64,000 nt of DNA from Tabrizicola sp. GTDB taxonomy: Bacteria; Pseudomonadota; Alphaproteobacteria; Rhodobacterales; Rhodobacteraceae. Location of the stretch: assembly GCF_022842145.1 (NCBI RefSeq), contig NZ_JALHQD010000002.1, positions 124,001 through 188,000 on the forward strand, in the 5' to 3' direction. Both the position numbers and the translations under genes were made by a program. This document shows positions 28,083 to 37,119 of the stretch, piece by piece. The notes below the pieces were generated by a model. That model searched no databases and was not told the origin of the DNA. It worked only from the letters and a program-made list of their open reading frames with translations. The stretch's first letter is position 1, and each line of letters begins with the position of its first letter.

Positions 28083-28445
28083 ATGTCGGCGTTTGTCTTG
28101 CAGCTTCACCGCATGGTCGTTCTGGCCGTCCTGTCCGTCGCGCTGGTCGGGATCGGGTTTGCGCATCGTGCGCCGGTCGCGGACGAGCAGACTGTTGCGG
28201 CGATTCTTCTATCGGGTGCCACGGCTGCGGACATCTGCGGCACGCTTGGCGAGTCCGGCCGGCATGTCGATCCCCTGTGCCAGGCCTGCCAGATCACCGG
28301 CGGGACCGATCTGCCGCCACTTGCGCCGGTGGTTCTGCCACTTGGTCTGACGCTGCTGGCGGACGTCTCTGCCCCCCGCGAGAGCCGGCGGGTCGAGCGG
28401 GTGCTGGACCTTTCCCGGACGCCGCAGGGGCCTCCGCTGGTCTGA
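28083..28445 (+). CDS. Small membrane/periplasmic protein upstream of a copper chaperone
   Basis: A 120-residue protein with one N-terminal hydrophobic helix (about 8-27) and a CxxC motif, PLCQACQ (Cys66, Cys69), with another Cys in ADICGTLG. A second hydrophobic stretch (PPLAPVVLPLGLTLLA) follows. It resembles the DUF2946-like small proteins found near copper genes, but the match is loose. The CxxC and its position 100 bp before the PCuAC gene suggest copper or redox handling; not assigned further. Confidence 0.6.
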   Translation: MSAFVLQLHRMVVLAVLSVALVGIGFAHRAPVADEQTVAAILLSGATAADICGTLGESGRHVDPLCQACQITGGTDLPPLAPVVLPLGLTLLADVSAPRESRRVERVLDLSRTPQGPPLV

Positions 28446-28548
28446 GGTGGCGGCGCCACGCTTGCGCCCGAACCCCACAGATCACCGGAGCCTCGCGAAC
28501 CGACGCGGGGCGCCCTGCACAGCAATCGATGTCCCGAAAGGACTTGCC

Positions 28549-29061
28549 ATGAACCGTCTTCTTGCCCTTGCCGCCGCTCTGGCGTTTGCCGCGCCGCTTT
28601 GGGCGCATGAAATCATCGCGGGCGATCTGCAGATCATCCATCCCCACATTCCCCAACCCGCCGCCACCGCCAAGACTGCCGGGGGTTACATGGCCATCGT
28701 CAACGCTGGGGCAGAGCCGGACCGGCTTATCGGGATCGAGACCGGGATCGCCGCCAAGTCCGAGGTTCACGAAAGCAAGGTCGATGCAAACGGGATGGGC
28801 ACCATGACCCATGTCGAGGCGCTGGAGATTCCAGCGGGCGGGACTGTCAGTCTGGACCGGGGTGGCTACCACGTCATGTTCATGGGACTGACCGGTCCGC
28901 TGACCGAGGGCGAGATGCACAAGGCCGTGCTGATCTTCGAAAAGGCCGGCCGGGTGGAGATCGAATTCGAGATCGACGCGCCGATGGGAATGGGCGAAAT
29001 GGATCATATGGATCACTCCACCATGGATCATTCGAAGATGGACCACGGTTCGGGAGACTGA
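28549..29061 (+). CDS. Periplasmic copper chaperone PCuAC
   Basis: A 170-residue secreted protein (signal peptide MNRLLALAAALAFAAPLWA). The Cu(I) site fits H-x11-M-x21-H-x-M: His74, Met86, His108, Met110. The mature C-terminus adds a Met/His-rich tail (from about 146 on, repeats of MDH) that can bind extra copper. PCuAC delivers Cu(I) to the CuA or CuB centres of cytochrome oxidase together with ScoI-type proteins. No oxidase or Sco gene is in the window. Start: ATG with an AAAGGA site; an upstream extension lacks a signal peptide. Confidence 0.92.
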   Translation: MNRLLALAAALAFAAPLWAHEIIAGDLQIIHPHIPQPAATAKTAGGYMAIVNAGAEPDRLIGIETGIAAKSEVHESKVDANGMGTMTHVEALEIPAGGTVSLDRGGYHVMFMGLTGPLTEGEMHKAVLIFEKAGRVEIEFEIDAPMGMGEMDHMDHSTMDHSKMDHGSGD

Positions 29062-29123
29062 CGCTTGCGCCAACCGCCGCGAGGCCCCAGCATGCCGCGC
29101 GCAGGCAGGGCGGAGGCGGTGGA

Positions 29124-29624
29124 ATGGGCGAGACAACCTTGGGCAAGCCAGGGCGTCCGGGCGAGGTTGCGCTTAGCTTCGATCCCGGCCGGATTGCGGA
29201 CGACGCGCACCTGCGCTTCATCGGTCGGCTGCGCAGCCCCTGGTCGCAAGGCAATTGCCCGAAGAACCTGCGCGAGGCGCGGGAGGTGGGCGGCACGTTC
29301 CGGGCCGAGATCGACCTGCCGTTTCGCCCAGGTCTGCTGGGGCTGGTGCCGGGTCAGGCGGTGATCCTGCTTTACTGGACGGGTCAGGCGCGGCGGGACA
29401 TGATCGTCTTGAACCTGGCGCACCGCGACGGCCCGACCGGAGTATTCGCCCTGCGGTCTCCGGCCCGGCCCAATCCGGTGGCGATGGGTGTCGTGCGGCT
29501 TCTGGAGATGGACCGCGCCGCTGGCGTGCTGGAGTTCGACGCCCTGGACGCGTTCGACGGCACGTCGCTTCTGGACATCAAGCCCTGGCTTTCATCGGTT
29601 GATGTGCCTCCGCCGCAGGGCTGA
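29124..29624 (+). CDS. tRNA (N6-threonylcarbamoyladenosine37-N6) methyltransferase TrmO-like
   Basis: A 166-residue member of the TsaA/UPF0066 (YaeB, TrmO) family: core strands FIGRLRSPWSQGNCP (about 32-46), FALRSPARPNPVAMG (about 107-121) and DGTSLLDIKPW (about 144-154). TrmO uses S-adenosylmethionine to methylate t6A37 in tRNA-Thr. Length is shorter than E. coli TrmO (235), lacking the C-terminal domain, as in many alphaproteobacteria. Ribosome site GGAGGC upstream. The substrate in this organism is inferred. Confidence 0.88.
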   Translation: MGETTLGKPGRPGEVALSFDPGRIADDAHLRFIGRLRSPWSQGNCPKNLREAREVGGTFRAEIDLPFRPGLLGLVPGQAVILLYWTGQARRDMIVLNLAHRDGPTGVFALRSPARPNPVAMGVVRLLEMDRAAGVLEFDALDAFDGTSLLDIKPWLSSVDVPPPQG

Positions 29625-29692
29625 CGCCAGCGTCATTTACCCTTCCGGCAAGCTGGGTTACACCAGCGGCAAGCGCGGCAGGCAGGACGAAA

Positions 29693-30901
29693 ATGCTGGG
29701 ATTTCAGGTGGAACCGAAGCACGACAGGTATGACGTGTTGATCATCGGCGGGGCGATCATGGGGTCGTCGACAGCCTGGTGGCTGACGGAAATGGGCTTC
29801 ACCGGACGCATCCTGGTGGTGGAGCGCGACCCTTCCTACGAGAAGGCCGCGACGACGCTGAGTTTCTCGTGCATCCGGCAGCAGTTCTCGACCGAACTGA
29901 ACATCCGGATCTCGCAGTTCGGGGCCGACTTCGTCCAATCGATGCGGCAGCGGATGGGTGGGGACGAAAGGGTTCCAGAGCTGAGGATCCAGAACTTCGG
30001 CTATCTCTACCTGGCGGACGACGCCGGGTTTGCCGAGGTGCTGCGGGCCAACCAGAAGGTTCAGGCGGCGGCGGGGGCGGGAACGCGGCTTCTGACGCCC
30101 GACCAGATCCGGGAGGAGTTTCCCTTCATGGTGGTGGACGACCTGGTCCTTGGCAGTCTGAACACGCAGGACGAGGGCTATTTCGACGGCTCGACCGTGT
30201 TTGACTGGTTCCGCCGCAAGGCGCGCGAGGCGGGCGTGGAATATGTGGCGGATGAGGTTGTGGGGCTGGATGTTGCGCGCGCGCGGGTGACCGGGGTCCG
30301 GCTGAAATCGGGACGGACCGTGACCTGCGGAACCGTGGTCAATGCTTCGGGCACGCGGGGGGCGAAGGTGGCGGCGATGGCGGGGATTGCGATCCCGGTC
30401 GAGCCGCGCAAGCGGTTCAACTGGGTGATCCAGGCGGCGGAACCGCTGGACCGACCCCTGCCGCTGGTCATCGATCCAACGGGGGTTTTCGCCCGCGAGG
30501 TGGGCGGCGGGACCTATATGGCCGGGGGACATGCCGATGTTGATCCGGCGGTGGCCGACGACGATTTCGTCATGGACCAGGACCTTTGGCTGGAGAAGAT
30601 CTGGCCCGCGCTGGCAACGCGCATCCCGGCCTTCGAGGCGGTGAAGGTGATCAGCGAATGGGCCGGGCAGTATGATTACAACGTGCTGGACCAGAACGCG
30701 ATCACGGGGCCACATCCAGAGATCGGCAACTTCCTGTTCCTGAACGGGTTTTCAGGTCACGGTCTGCAGCAGTCACCCGCGATGGGACGCGCGACGGCCG
30801 AATGGATCGTGCATGGTGGCTACCGCACGCTGGACATGACCGCCTTCCACTTTCAGCGCATCGCCGAGGGGCGGGCGCTGGTGGAAGGCGCAATCATTTA
30901 G
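29693..30901 (+). CDS. FAD-dependent amine/amino-acid oxidoreductase (DAO family)
   Basis: A 402-residue flavoprotein of the D-amino-acid oxidase fold. The dinucleotide loop is VLIIGGAIMGSS (15-26), with the second Gly of GxGxxG changed to Ile. Conserved features are TLSFSCIRQQFS, GYLYLADD, and the late GFSGHGLQQSPAMGRATAE near the flavin. It resembles FOXRED1/sarcosine oxidase-like enzymes; the substrate is unknown. No partner subunits are adjacent. The start codon precedes a 13-residue lead before the Rossmann strand, as usual. Confidence 0.87.
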   Translation: MLGFQVEPKHDRYDVLIIGGAIMGSSTAWWLTEMGFTGRILVVERDPSYEKAATTLSFSCIRQQFSTELNIRISQFGADFVQSMRQRMGGDERVPELRIQNFGYLYLADDAGFAEVLRANQKVQAAAGAGTRLLTPDQIREEFPFMVVDDLVLGSLNTQDEGYFDGSTVFDWFRRKAREAGVEYVADEVVGLDVARARVTGVRLKSGRTVTCGTVVNASGTRGAKVAAMAGIAIPVEPRKRFNWVIQAAEPLDRPLPLVIDPTGVFAREVGGGTYMAGGHADVDPAVADDDFVMDQDLWLEKIWPALATRIPAFEAVKVISEWAGQYDYNVLDQNAITGPHPEIGNFLFLNGFSGHGLQQSPAMGRATAEWIVHGGYRTLDMTAFHFQRIAEGRALVEGAII

Positions 30902-30907
30902 GAATGG

Positions 30908-31063
30908 TCAGTCTGACGCGATCAGGGCAGTCGGCGACTGCACCGAGATCAGGTCCTTGGGTGCAAACACGAAAACCAGCACGCCACCATAGACAACAAG
31001 GAACAAGGCTGCGGCGGCGTAAGTCCGGAAGGACCGGGGGCGCGATTGCAGAACTTGGGTCAT
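30908..31063 (-). CDS. Small single-span membrane protein
   Basis: A 51-codon gene chosen because the ATG has AGGAGAA 7 nt upstream. One clear membrane helix (YAAAALFLVVYGGVLVFVFA, about 15-34), a basic N-terminus and an Asp end. Too short for family assignment. It converges with the FAD oxidoreductase (6 bp between stops). The region 31064-31462 after it (399 bp) up to the metG stop shows no gene, repeat or clear hairpin that I can support. Confidence 0.6.
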   Translation of the reverse strand: MTQVLQSRPRSFRTYAAAALFLVVYGGVLVFVFAPKDLISVQSPTALIASD

Positions 31064-31462
31064 CTCGCGAGTTCTCCTGACATGGCAGCAAGTCGGGGGC
31101 AGCGACTCTTGATGGCCGGACATTACCACCATAGCGGGTGATGTGGCTCCCAAAGATTTCAGAGTCGGCGGAATTTTGTCCTGTCCATTGGCAGTAAAGG
31201 CAAACAATCGCCCCGCTGTGGGCGGTTTCTGCGGCTGCGAACGAACCATTTTCTGCGGGGACGAAAAGGTGGGCGAATCACGATTCGCTTGCTCGGGAAT
31301 TGAACGCAGGCCGCGGAGAATCCTGCAAAACCCGGGGCATCGACCAGCCGGTGGTTGGGCTCATCAGGTTTGTCCCGCCTTCCACGCGCCATGCAGGCGC
31401 ACGGACGCGCGGGCTTTTCGCGGCAGTTCAGGATGCAGGTGCGGAGAAAGGCGGAAAGTTGC

Positions 31463-33181
31463 CTAGGACCTCACGCCAGAGAAGCGGGTCTGCCAGTCGG
31501 CGCGCTCTTCGTCGGTGATTTTGCGGAACAGATTCTCGGGCACCTCGAACGCGTGGCCTGCGGGAAGCGTGCGCATGGCTGCGGAAATGTCTGCCGGCCA
31601 GGTCCAGTCGTCGCTGCCCACCGCCTTCATCATCGTCGCCGAAGCGTCGGGGATGAAGGGCGCGGAGAGGACCGCGTAGACGCGGATCAGGTTCAGCGCG
31701 AGACGGATGATGGCCTGTGCCTGTTCCGGGTCGGTCTTGACCACCGACCAGGGGGCGGCCTGTTGAAGGTATTCGTTGCCGATAACCCAGATCGCGCGCA
31801 GCTCGGACGCGGCCTTGCGGACCTCCATCTCGGACATGAATTTGGTGTAATCTGCGATGCGCGCGCCGAGGTCGGCGATCAGGGCGGTCTCCAGCGGGCC
31901 GAAGTGGCCCCCGGCGGGGACGTCCGTGCCGAACTTGGAGACGGCGAACTTGGTCACGCGGCTGACGAGGTTGCCCAGGACGTCGGCGAGGTCCTTGTTG
32001 ACCGAGGTCTGGAAGTTCTCCCAGGTGAACTCGCTGTCGCTGGATTCCGGCGCGTGGGACAGAAGCCACCAGCGCCAGTAGTCCGACGGCAGGATCGAGA
32101 GCGCCTGGTCCATGAAGACGCCGCGCCCTTGGCTGGTCGAGAACTGGCCGCCGTCATAGTTGAGGTAGTTGAAGGACTTGAGGTAGTCGACCAGCTTCCA
32201 CGGCTCTCCCGACCCCAGGATCGTGGCGGGGAAGGACAGGGTGTGGAAGGGCACGTTGTCCTTGCCCATGAACTGGTAATAGGTCACGTCGGACGCGCCC
32301 TTGTCGGTGCGCCACCAGCGTTCCCAGGCGGCGTCGTCCTGGCCGTTGGCGTCGGCCCATTCGGCGGTTCCGGCGATGTATTCGATGGGGGCGTCGAACC
32401 AGACGTAGAAGACTTTCCCCTCCATGCCCGGCCAGGGCTGGTCGCCCTTCTTGACCGGGATGCCCCAGTAAAGGTCGCGGGTGATGCCGCGATCCTGCAG
32501 TCCGTCGCCGTCGTTCAGCCATTTCTTGGCGATCGAGGTGGTCAGGATCGGCCAATCTTTCTTGCTATCGATCCAGGCCTCCAGCTTGTCGCGCAGGGCG
32601 CGCTGCTTGAGGTAAAGGTGCTTCGTCTCACGGACTTCCAGGTTGGTGGAGCCGGAGATCGACGACCGGGGATTGATCAGGTCGGTTGGGTCCAGCTGCT
32701 TGGTGCAGTTTTCGCACTGATCGCCGCGCGCCGCCTCGTAGCCGCAGTTCGGGCAGGTGCCGGTGATGTAGCGGTCGGGCAGGAAGCGGTTGTCGTCGAT
32801 GGAAAAGACCTGCTTTTCGCTCACTTCGGCGATAAGGCCGTTCTCAGCGAGTTTCCCGGCGAAATGCTGGGTCAGGCGGTGGTTGCGCTGGCTGGAAGAG
32901 CGGCCGAAATGGTCGAAGGACAGACGGAAGCCCTTGGCGATCTCGGCCTGCACGGCGTGCATCTCGGCGCAGTAAGCCTCGACCGGCTTGCCGGCCTTGG
33001 CGGCGGCCAGTTCGGCGGGCGTGCCGTGTTCGTCGGTGGCGCAGATGAACATCACCTCATGCCCCATCGCGCGGTTGAAGCGGGCGAAGAGGTCGGCGGG
33101 CAGCTGGGAGCCGACCAGGTTCCCCAGGTGCTTGATCCCGTTGATGTAGGGAATGGCCGAGGTGATAAGGATGCGTGCCAT
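31463..33181 (-). CDS. metG: Methionyl-tRNA synthetase
   Basis: A 572-residue class I aminoacyl-tRNA synthetase that charges tRNA-Met. The HIGH-type motif is in [10 protein letters not shown] (12-21); the KMSKS counterpart is QFSTSQGRG, the variant known in alphaproteobacterial MetRS. A zinc knuckle [17 protein letters not shown] is near 145-161. No C-terminal EMAP/tRNA-binding domain, in line with the shorter form. The start at MARILITSA was chosen for the family N-terminus; the frame is open for another 110 codons upstream across a GC-rich region. Confidence 0.96.
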   Translation of the reverse strand: MARILITSAIPYINGIKHLGNLVGSQLPADLFARFNRAMGHEVMFICATDEHGTPAELAAAKAGKPVEAYCAEMHAVQAEIAKGFRLSFDHFGRSSSQRNHRLTQHFAGKLAENGLIAEVSEKQVFSIDDNRFLPDRYITGTCPNCGYEAARGDQCENCTKQLDPTDLINPRSSISGSTNLEVRETKHLYLKQRALRDKLEAWIDSKKDWPILTTSIAKKWLNDGDGLQDRGITRDLYWGIPVKKGDQPWPGMEGKVFYVWFDAPIEYIAGTAEWADANGQDDAAWERWWRTDKGASDVTYYQFMGKDNVPFHTLSFPATILGSGEPWKLVDYLKSFNYLNYDGGQFSTSQGRGVFMDQALSILPSDYWRWWLLSHAPESSDSEFTWENFQTSVNKDLADVLGNLVSRVTKFAVSKFGTDVPAGGHFGPLETALIADLGARIADYTKFMSEMEVRKAASELRAIWVIGNEYLQQAAPWSVVKTDPEQAQAIIRLALNLIRVYAVLSAPFIPDASATMMKAVGSDDWTWPADISAAMRTLPAGHAFEVPENLFRKITDEERADWQTRFSGVRS

Positions 33182-33243
33182 GTCTGCGCCTTCGCTTGAG
33201 TCCGGCGATTGATTAGCCCAAGCGCGGGCAAAGGGCCAGCGGG

Positions 33244-33783
33244 CTAGGCGCGTCCGCGCAGCATCCTCGTGAGGGTGCCGTCGCCGTCCATCTCGCGCTT
33301 GAGGGCGGCAAGCATGTGGACGATGACCATGCCGAGGAGAGTCTTGGCAAAGATCTCGTGCAGGATGAACCAGACGAACTCCGAGGTTTCGTTTGGCTCG
33401 ACCAAGGGTGGGATGACGAAGGTCTCGGCATAAAGCGTGTCGATGCCGCTGGCCGATGACCCGGCCCAGCCCGCGATGGGGGTGGCAATCATCAGAGCGT
33501 AAAGCGTCCAATGCCAGGCTTTAATGAAGAGACGCATCCAGCCGGTGGCCTGCGGGCCGGGCGGCGGCGAGATCAGATGCCAGATCACGCGGAGGAGGAG
33601 GAGTGCGAGCGCCGTGAGGCCCAGGGTCTTGTGCAACCCGTAGAGCCAGAGGGTCGAAAGGCTGGGTTCCATCGCGGCGATGCGCAGGCCGAGGGCAAGC
33701 AGGCTGATGAGCAGAAGCGCCATCCCCCAGTGGATCAGGCGCGAGATCAGGCCAAATTCGTCGGGGCCGTTGCGAAGCGCCAT
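33244..33783 (-). CDS. Cytochrome b561
   Basis: A 179-residue inner-membrane diheme cytochrome of the bacterial b561 family. Four membrane helices carry the axial histidines, visible in [34 protein letters not shown] and [19 protein letters not shown]. It moves electrons between quinols and an acceptor such as superoxide or a YceI-type partner. The start lies one base after the YceI stop, so it is the second gene of a yceI-cybB pair, a common coupling. Confidence 0.92.
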   Translation of the reverse strand: MALRNGPDEFGLISRLIHWGMALLLISLLALGLRIAAMEPSLSTLWLYGLHKTLGLTALALLLLRVIWHLISPPPGPQATGWMRLFIKAWHWTLYALMIATPIAGWAGSSASGIDTLYAETFVIPPLVEPNETSEFVWFILHEIFAKTLLGMVIVHMLAALKREMDGDGTLTRMLRGRA

Positions 33784-33784
33784 G

Positions 33785-34354
33785 TCAGCCCTGCGCGTCG
33801 ATACGGGCGGTGATCAGGATGCGGACCTCGTCGCCCACCATGTCGGCCCAGCCGGTCGCGCCGAAATCGCTGCGGTTGACCCGACCGGAGAGTTTGACGG
33901 TCAGATGGTCCCGGTCGCTGGGCGCGCTGCCTTGTGGACGGAAAAGCTGGGCGCGCAGGGTGACTTCCTTGGTCACGCCCCGAATGGTGAGGTTGCCGGT
34001 GACTTCGGCGGCGTCGCCTGCGCCTTTGACCGAGGTGCTTTCGAAGGTCATCCGGGGATGGTCCTTGGCCGCAAGCACTTTCGGGCCTTTCAGCGCCTGG
34101 GCGGCGAAAGGAAAGCTGGCCTTTGCCCCGGTCACATCCAGCGCCACATCCACGGTGCAGTTCGCCACATTGTCGAAGTCGAGCTTCAGGTCGGCGTGCT
34201 CCAGCGGGAAGGACCCGGTGATGAGGTCGGGGCCGAAGTCGGTCTCGAAGGCCACGGACGAATTGGCGCCGTCCATCTTGTAGGCGGTGGTTGCGGCCTG
34301 GACGCCGAAGGAAAGGCCGAGGGTGAAAAGGGCGGTAATGACAAGCCGACGCAT
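33785..34354 (-). CDS. YceI-family periplasmic lipid/isoprenoid-binding protein
   Basis: A 189-residue secreted protein (signal peptide cleaved after FGVQA). The lipocalin-like YceI fold is shown by KMDGANSSVAFETDFG, HPRMTFESTSV and GNLTIRGVTKEVTL. Family members bind polyisoprenoids or ubiquinone-like lipids. It precedes the cytochrome b561 gene with a one-base gap, supporting a shared role with a quinone-linked electron carrier. Start chosen at the signal peptide. Confidence 0.92.
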   Translation of the reverse strand: MRRLVITALFTLGLSFGVQAATTAYKMDGANSSVAFETDFGPDLITGSFPLEHADLKLDFDNVANCTVDVALDVTGAKASFPFAAQALKGPKVLAAKDHPRMTFESTSVKGAGDAAEVTGNLTIRGVTKEVTLRAQLFRPQGSAPSDRDHLTVKLSGRVNRSDFGATGWADMVGDEVRILITARIDAQG

Positions 34355-34424
34355 GCGGTTTCCCTTCGGATGACCGGGGCACGGTAGCATCCGAAGGGGC
34401 CGACGGCAAAATCAAGCGCGCGTG

Positions 34425-35177
34425 CTATTGCGCGCAGTAACCCCCGTCGACGAGGTGGTAGGAGCCGGTGATGAAGCTGGCGCGGTCCGACAGGAGGAAC
34501 TGGGTGAGATCGGCAACTTCTTCTGACCGGCCCAGACGACCGATGGGGTGAGCGGCGACCAGAGCCTCCTTCGCGCCGGGGGGCAGGTTGCCGAGAAGCG
34601 GCGTGTCGATGAAGGCCGGGCCGATGGCGTTCACCCGGATGCCCTTGGCGGAATACTCCAGGGCTGCGGCGCGGGTCAGGCCGAGGAGTGCGTGCTTGGC
34701 GGCGGTATAGGCCGAGGCATTGGCAAAGCCGACCGAGCCGAGGATGGAGGCGATGTTGACGATGGACCCGCCGCCCGCATCCAGCATCGCCGGGATGGCA
34801 TAGCGCATGCCGTAGAAGACGGCGTTCAGGTTGACGTCCATCACCCGGTGCCAGCCTTCGATGGTGTATTCGCCGGTCGGCAGCATCGGCCCGCCGATCC
34901 CGGCGTTGTTCACCAGAAGATGCAGCCCGCCGCCCCAGTCCGCGGCCTCGGCCACCAGGCGTTCCACCGTGGGGGCATCGGCCACGTCGCCGCCGGCGGC
35001 ACGCGCCTGCCCGCCGCTCTGGGTGATGGCCTCGGCCACCCGAGCGGCGGCCTCGCGGTTCAGGTCCTGGACGAGGACCTTGGCGCCGCTGGCGGCCAGG
35101 CCCATGGCGATGGCCTCGCCGATGCCGGACCCCGCGCCCGTCACGAGGGCGGTCTTGCCGGGGAAGGTGATCTCCAT
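34425..35177 (-). CDS. Short-chain dehydrogenase/reductase
   Basis: A 250-residue classical SDR. Cofactor loop TGAGSGIG (14-21), an acidic residue after beta-2 (VQDLNRE) favouring NAD(H), NNAG at about 92-95, catalytic Ser in NIASILGS, and Tyr/Lys in SAYTAAKHALLG. The substrate is unknown; the general length and sequence resemble 3-oxoacyl-ACP reductase-like or sorbitol/gluconate-type dehydrogenases. It is 70 bp upstream of yceI, same strand, with no evident link. Confidence 0.9.
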   Translation of the reverse strand: MEITFPGKTALVTGAGSGIGEAIAMGLAASGAKVLVQDLNREAAARVAEAITQSGGQARAAGGDVADAPTVERLVAEAADWGGGLHLLVNNAGIGGPMLPTGEYTIEGWHRVMDVNLNAVFYGMRYAIPAMLDAGGGSIVNIASILGSVGFANASAYTAAKHALLGLTRAAALEYSAKGIRVNAIGPAFIDTPLLGNLPPGAKEALVAAHPIGRLGRSEEVADLTQFLLSDRASFITGSYHLVDGGYCAQ

Positions 35178-35286
35178 GGTCGGTCTCCTTGTTTGGGTCG
35201 CGGCAAGGAAAGGCCGGTTGCGCGGGAAGTTCCATGATCCCGGTCAATGCACGGGTGTGGGAGACGAATTTTCTGCGAAAGGTCGG

Positions 35287-35925
35287 TCAGAGGTCGGGAG
35301 GCGGTCGTGGGTCCAGTTCTTCGCCGTTCGGTCGGCAGCGGAGAGACCAGCTGGCGGGCGGCAAAAGACGGGCCCGCAGGCGGGTGAGGGTGAAGCTGTC
35401 CTCATCCGACCACAGAAGCGAGCGGCTGGGGGCGGGGGACAGGTGCCACCGACTTTCGACGCCCTGGGCCCCGCCCTGGCCGGGCAGGAGGATCAGGCCC
35501 AGCGGCGCGGTGGCGTTGTCGCGGCGGGCGGCCTCGGCCCCCGTCTCGGAGGCAAGGTGCAGACGGCGGGTGGGAGTAAGGGCGGGGGGCACCAGAAGCT
35601 CGGCGATCACCAGGGGGGCGGCGCCGGAGCGGAGTGATTCTTCGGCGGCCCAGAGAAGGCTGTCGTCGCGCTGGGCCTGGACCAGGATCAGGCGGGACGG
35701 GTCGGCGAGGGGTTGCAGACCGGCGGCGTTCAGACGTTCGGCAAGCCAGCCGGGGCGGATCCAGACCACCGGACCCTGGGTCTTGGCCATGATGCGGGCG
35801 GCCAGCATCAGGCGCGAGGGACCGCACAGTTCATGCACCCGACCGCGCTGCAAGGTGAGGTCCCCGGCAAGGGGTTGCTGCGGCTCGGCCCGGCGGGGGC
35901 TGTGGTGGTGGATTGGCAGACTCAT
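35287..35925 (-). CDS. ImuA-like RecA-fold protein, orphan
   Basis: A 212-residue protein resembling ImuA/SulA-like RecA homologues of the mutasome: GRVHELCGPSRLMLA (about 28-42), VVWIRPGWLAERLNAAG, RLILVQAQRDDSLLWAAEESLRSG and PPALTPTRRLHLASE. Where RecA has the Walker A loop GxxxxGKT this protein reads GPSRLMLA, so ATP binding by that loop is not expected. ImuA normally sits with imuB and dnaE2; neither is in this window. The identification is by recollection of the family pattern and moderate. Confidence 0.65.
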   Translation of the reverse strand: MSLPIHHHSPRRAEPQQPLAGDLTLQRGRVHELCGPSRLMLAARIMAKTQGPVVWIRPGWLAERLNAAGLQPLADPSRLILVQAQRDDSLLWAAEESLRSGAAPLVIAELLVPPALTPTRRLHLASETGAEAARRDNATAPLGLILLPGQGGAQGVESRWHLSPAPSRSLLWSDEDSFTLTRLRARLLPPASWSLRCRPNGEELDPRPPPDL

Positions 35926-36021
35926 GTCGAAAAGCTAGCGTGTTCGCGCAATGTTCTCAAGCGCGGGCCTTTGCCGCGGGGGCGATCCGGCCTAGCTTTG
36001 CCGCGACAGAAGGAGCTTTCG

Positions 36022-37062
36022 ATGAAAACGCTGACCCTTGGCAAGACCGGCCTGACGGTTTCCGAGCTGTGCCTTGGCACGATGACCTGGGGGACGCAGA
36101 ACACCGAGGCCGAGGGGCATGCCCAGATGGACATGGCTCTGGAGGCGGGGGTGACGTTCTGGGACACGGCCGAGATGTATCCGGTGAACCCCGTGCGGGC
36201 GGAAACCGCGGGGCGGACGGAGGAGATCATCGGGACCTGGTTTGCCGCGCGCGGGGGGCGGGACCGGGTGGTGCTGGCGACCAAGGTGGCGGGGAAGGGG
36301 CCGATCCTGCGGCCGGGCGAGGTGACGACCGGGGCCACGATGCGCACGGCGGTCGAGGCCAGCCTGAAGCGGTTGCAGACGGATTACATCGACCTTTACC
36401 AGCTGCACTGGCCGAACCGGAGCCACTACCATTTCCGACAGATGTGGACCTATCAGCCGCCCAAGCTGGACCGGGCGGCGGAAACCGCGAACATGACCGA
36501 CATCCTGACCACGGCGCAGGCGCTGGTGACGGAAGGCAAGATCCGGGCCATCGGATTGTCGAACGAGACCGTCTGGGGGGCGGCGCGCTGGCTGCATCTG
36601 GCCGACACTCTGGGTCTGCCGCGGATGGCGACGGTGCAGAACGAGTACAACCTATTGTGCCGCCAGTTCGACACCGACTGGGCCGAGCTGTCGGTGATCG
36701 AGGACATGCCGCTCCTGGCTTTCTCGCCGCTGGCAACGGGTCTTCTGTCGGGCAAATATGCGGGGGGCGTGATCCCCGAAGGCTCGCGCCGCAGCCTGAA
36801 CCCGGACCTTTCGGGGCGGGTGACGCCGCAGGTCTTCCCGGCGGTGGCGGCCTATCTGGGGGTGGCGGCGCGGCATGGGCTGGACCCCTGCCAAATGGCG
36901 ATCGCCTTCTGCGGGACCCGGCCCTTCCCGACGATCCCGATCATCGGGGCCACGACGCTGGAGCAGTTGCGCACCAATATCGGCGCGGCGGGGGTCACTT
37001 TGTCGTCAGAGGTGCTGGAGGACATAGCGGAAACCCACCGGGCCTACCCCGCGCCCTATTGA
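36022..37062 (+). CDS. Aldo/keto reductase (Tas-like)
   Basis: A 346-residue TIM-barrel NADP(H) oxidoreductase. Catalytic tetrad is visible: Asp in FWDTAEMYPV, Tyr of the same segment, Lys in VLATKVAG, and His in LYQLHWPNR. The long insert after LHWPNR (HYHFRQMWTYQPP) is typical of the Tas/YghZ-like group. Start: ATG with AGGAG 6 nt upstream. It is divergent from the ImuA-like gene with a 96-bp shared promoter region. Substrate unknown. Confidence 0.93.
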   Translation: MKTLTLGKTGLTVSELCLGTMTWGTQNTEAEGHAQMDMALEAGVTFWDTAEMYPVNPVRAETAGRTEEIIGTWFAARGGRDRVVLATKVAGKGPILRPGEVTTGATMRTAVEASLKRLQTDYIDLYQLHWPNRSHYHFRQMWTYQPPKLDRAAETANMTDILTTAQALVTEGKIRAIGLSNETVWGAARWLHLADTLGLPRMATVQNEYNLLCRQFDTDWAELSVIEDMPLLAFSPLATGLLSGKYAGGVIPEGSRRSLNPDLSGRVTPQVFPAVAAYLGVAARHGLDPCQMAIAFCGTRPFPTIPIIGATTLEQLRTNIGAAGVTLSSEVLEDIAETHRAYPAPY

Positions 37063-37119
37063 CGGGACTTGCGGCGCCGGACGGTTCAATGCACTCCTTC
37101 GCGCGAACCGGAGAGCCCG

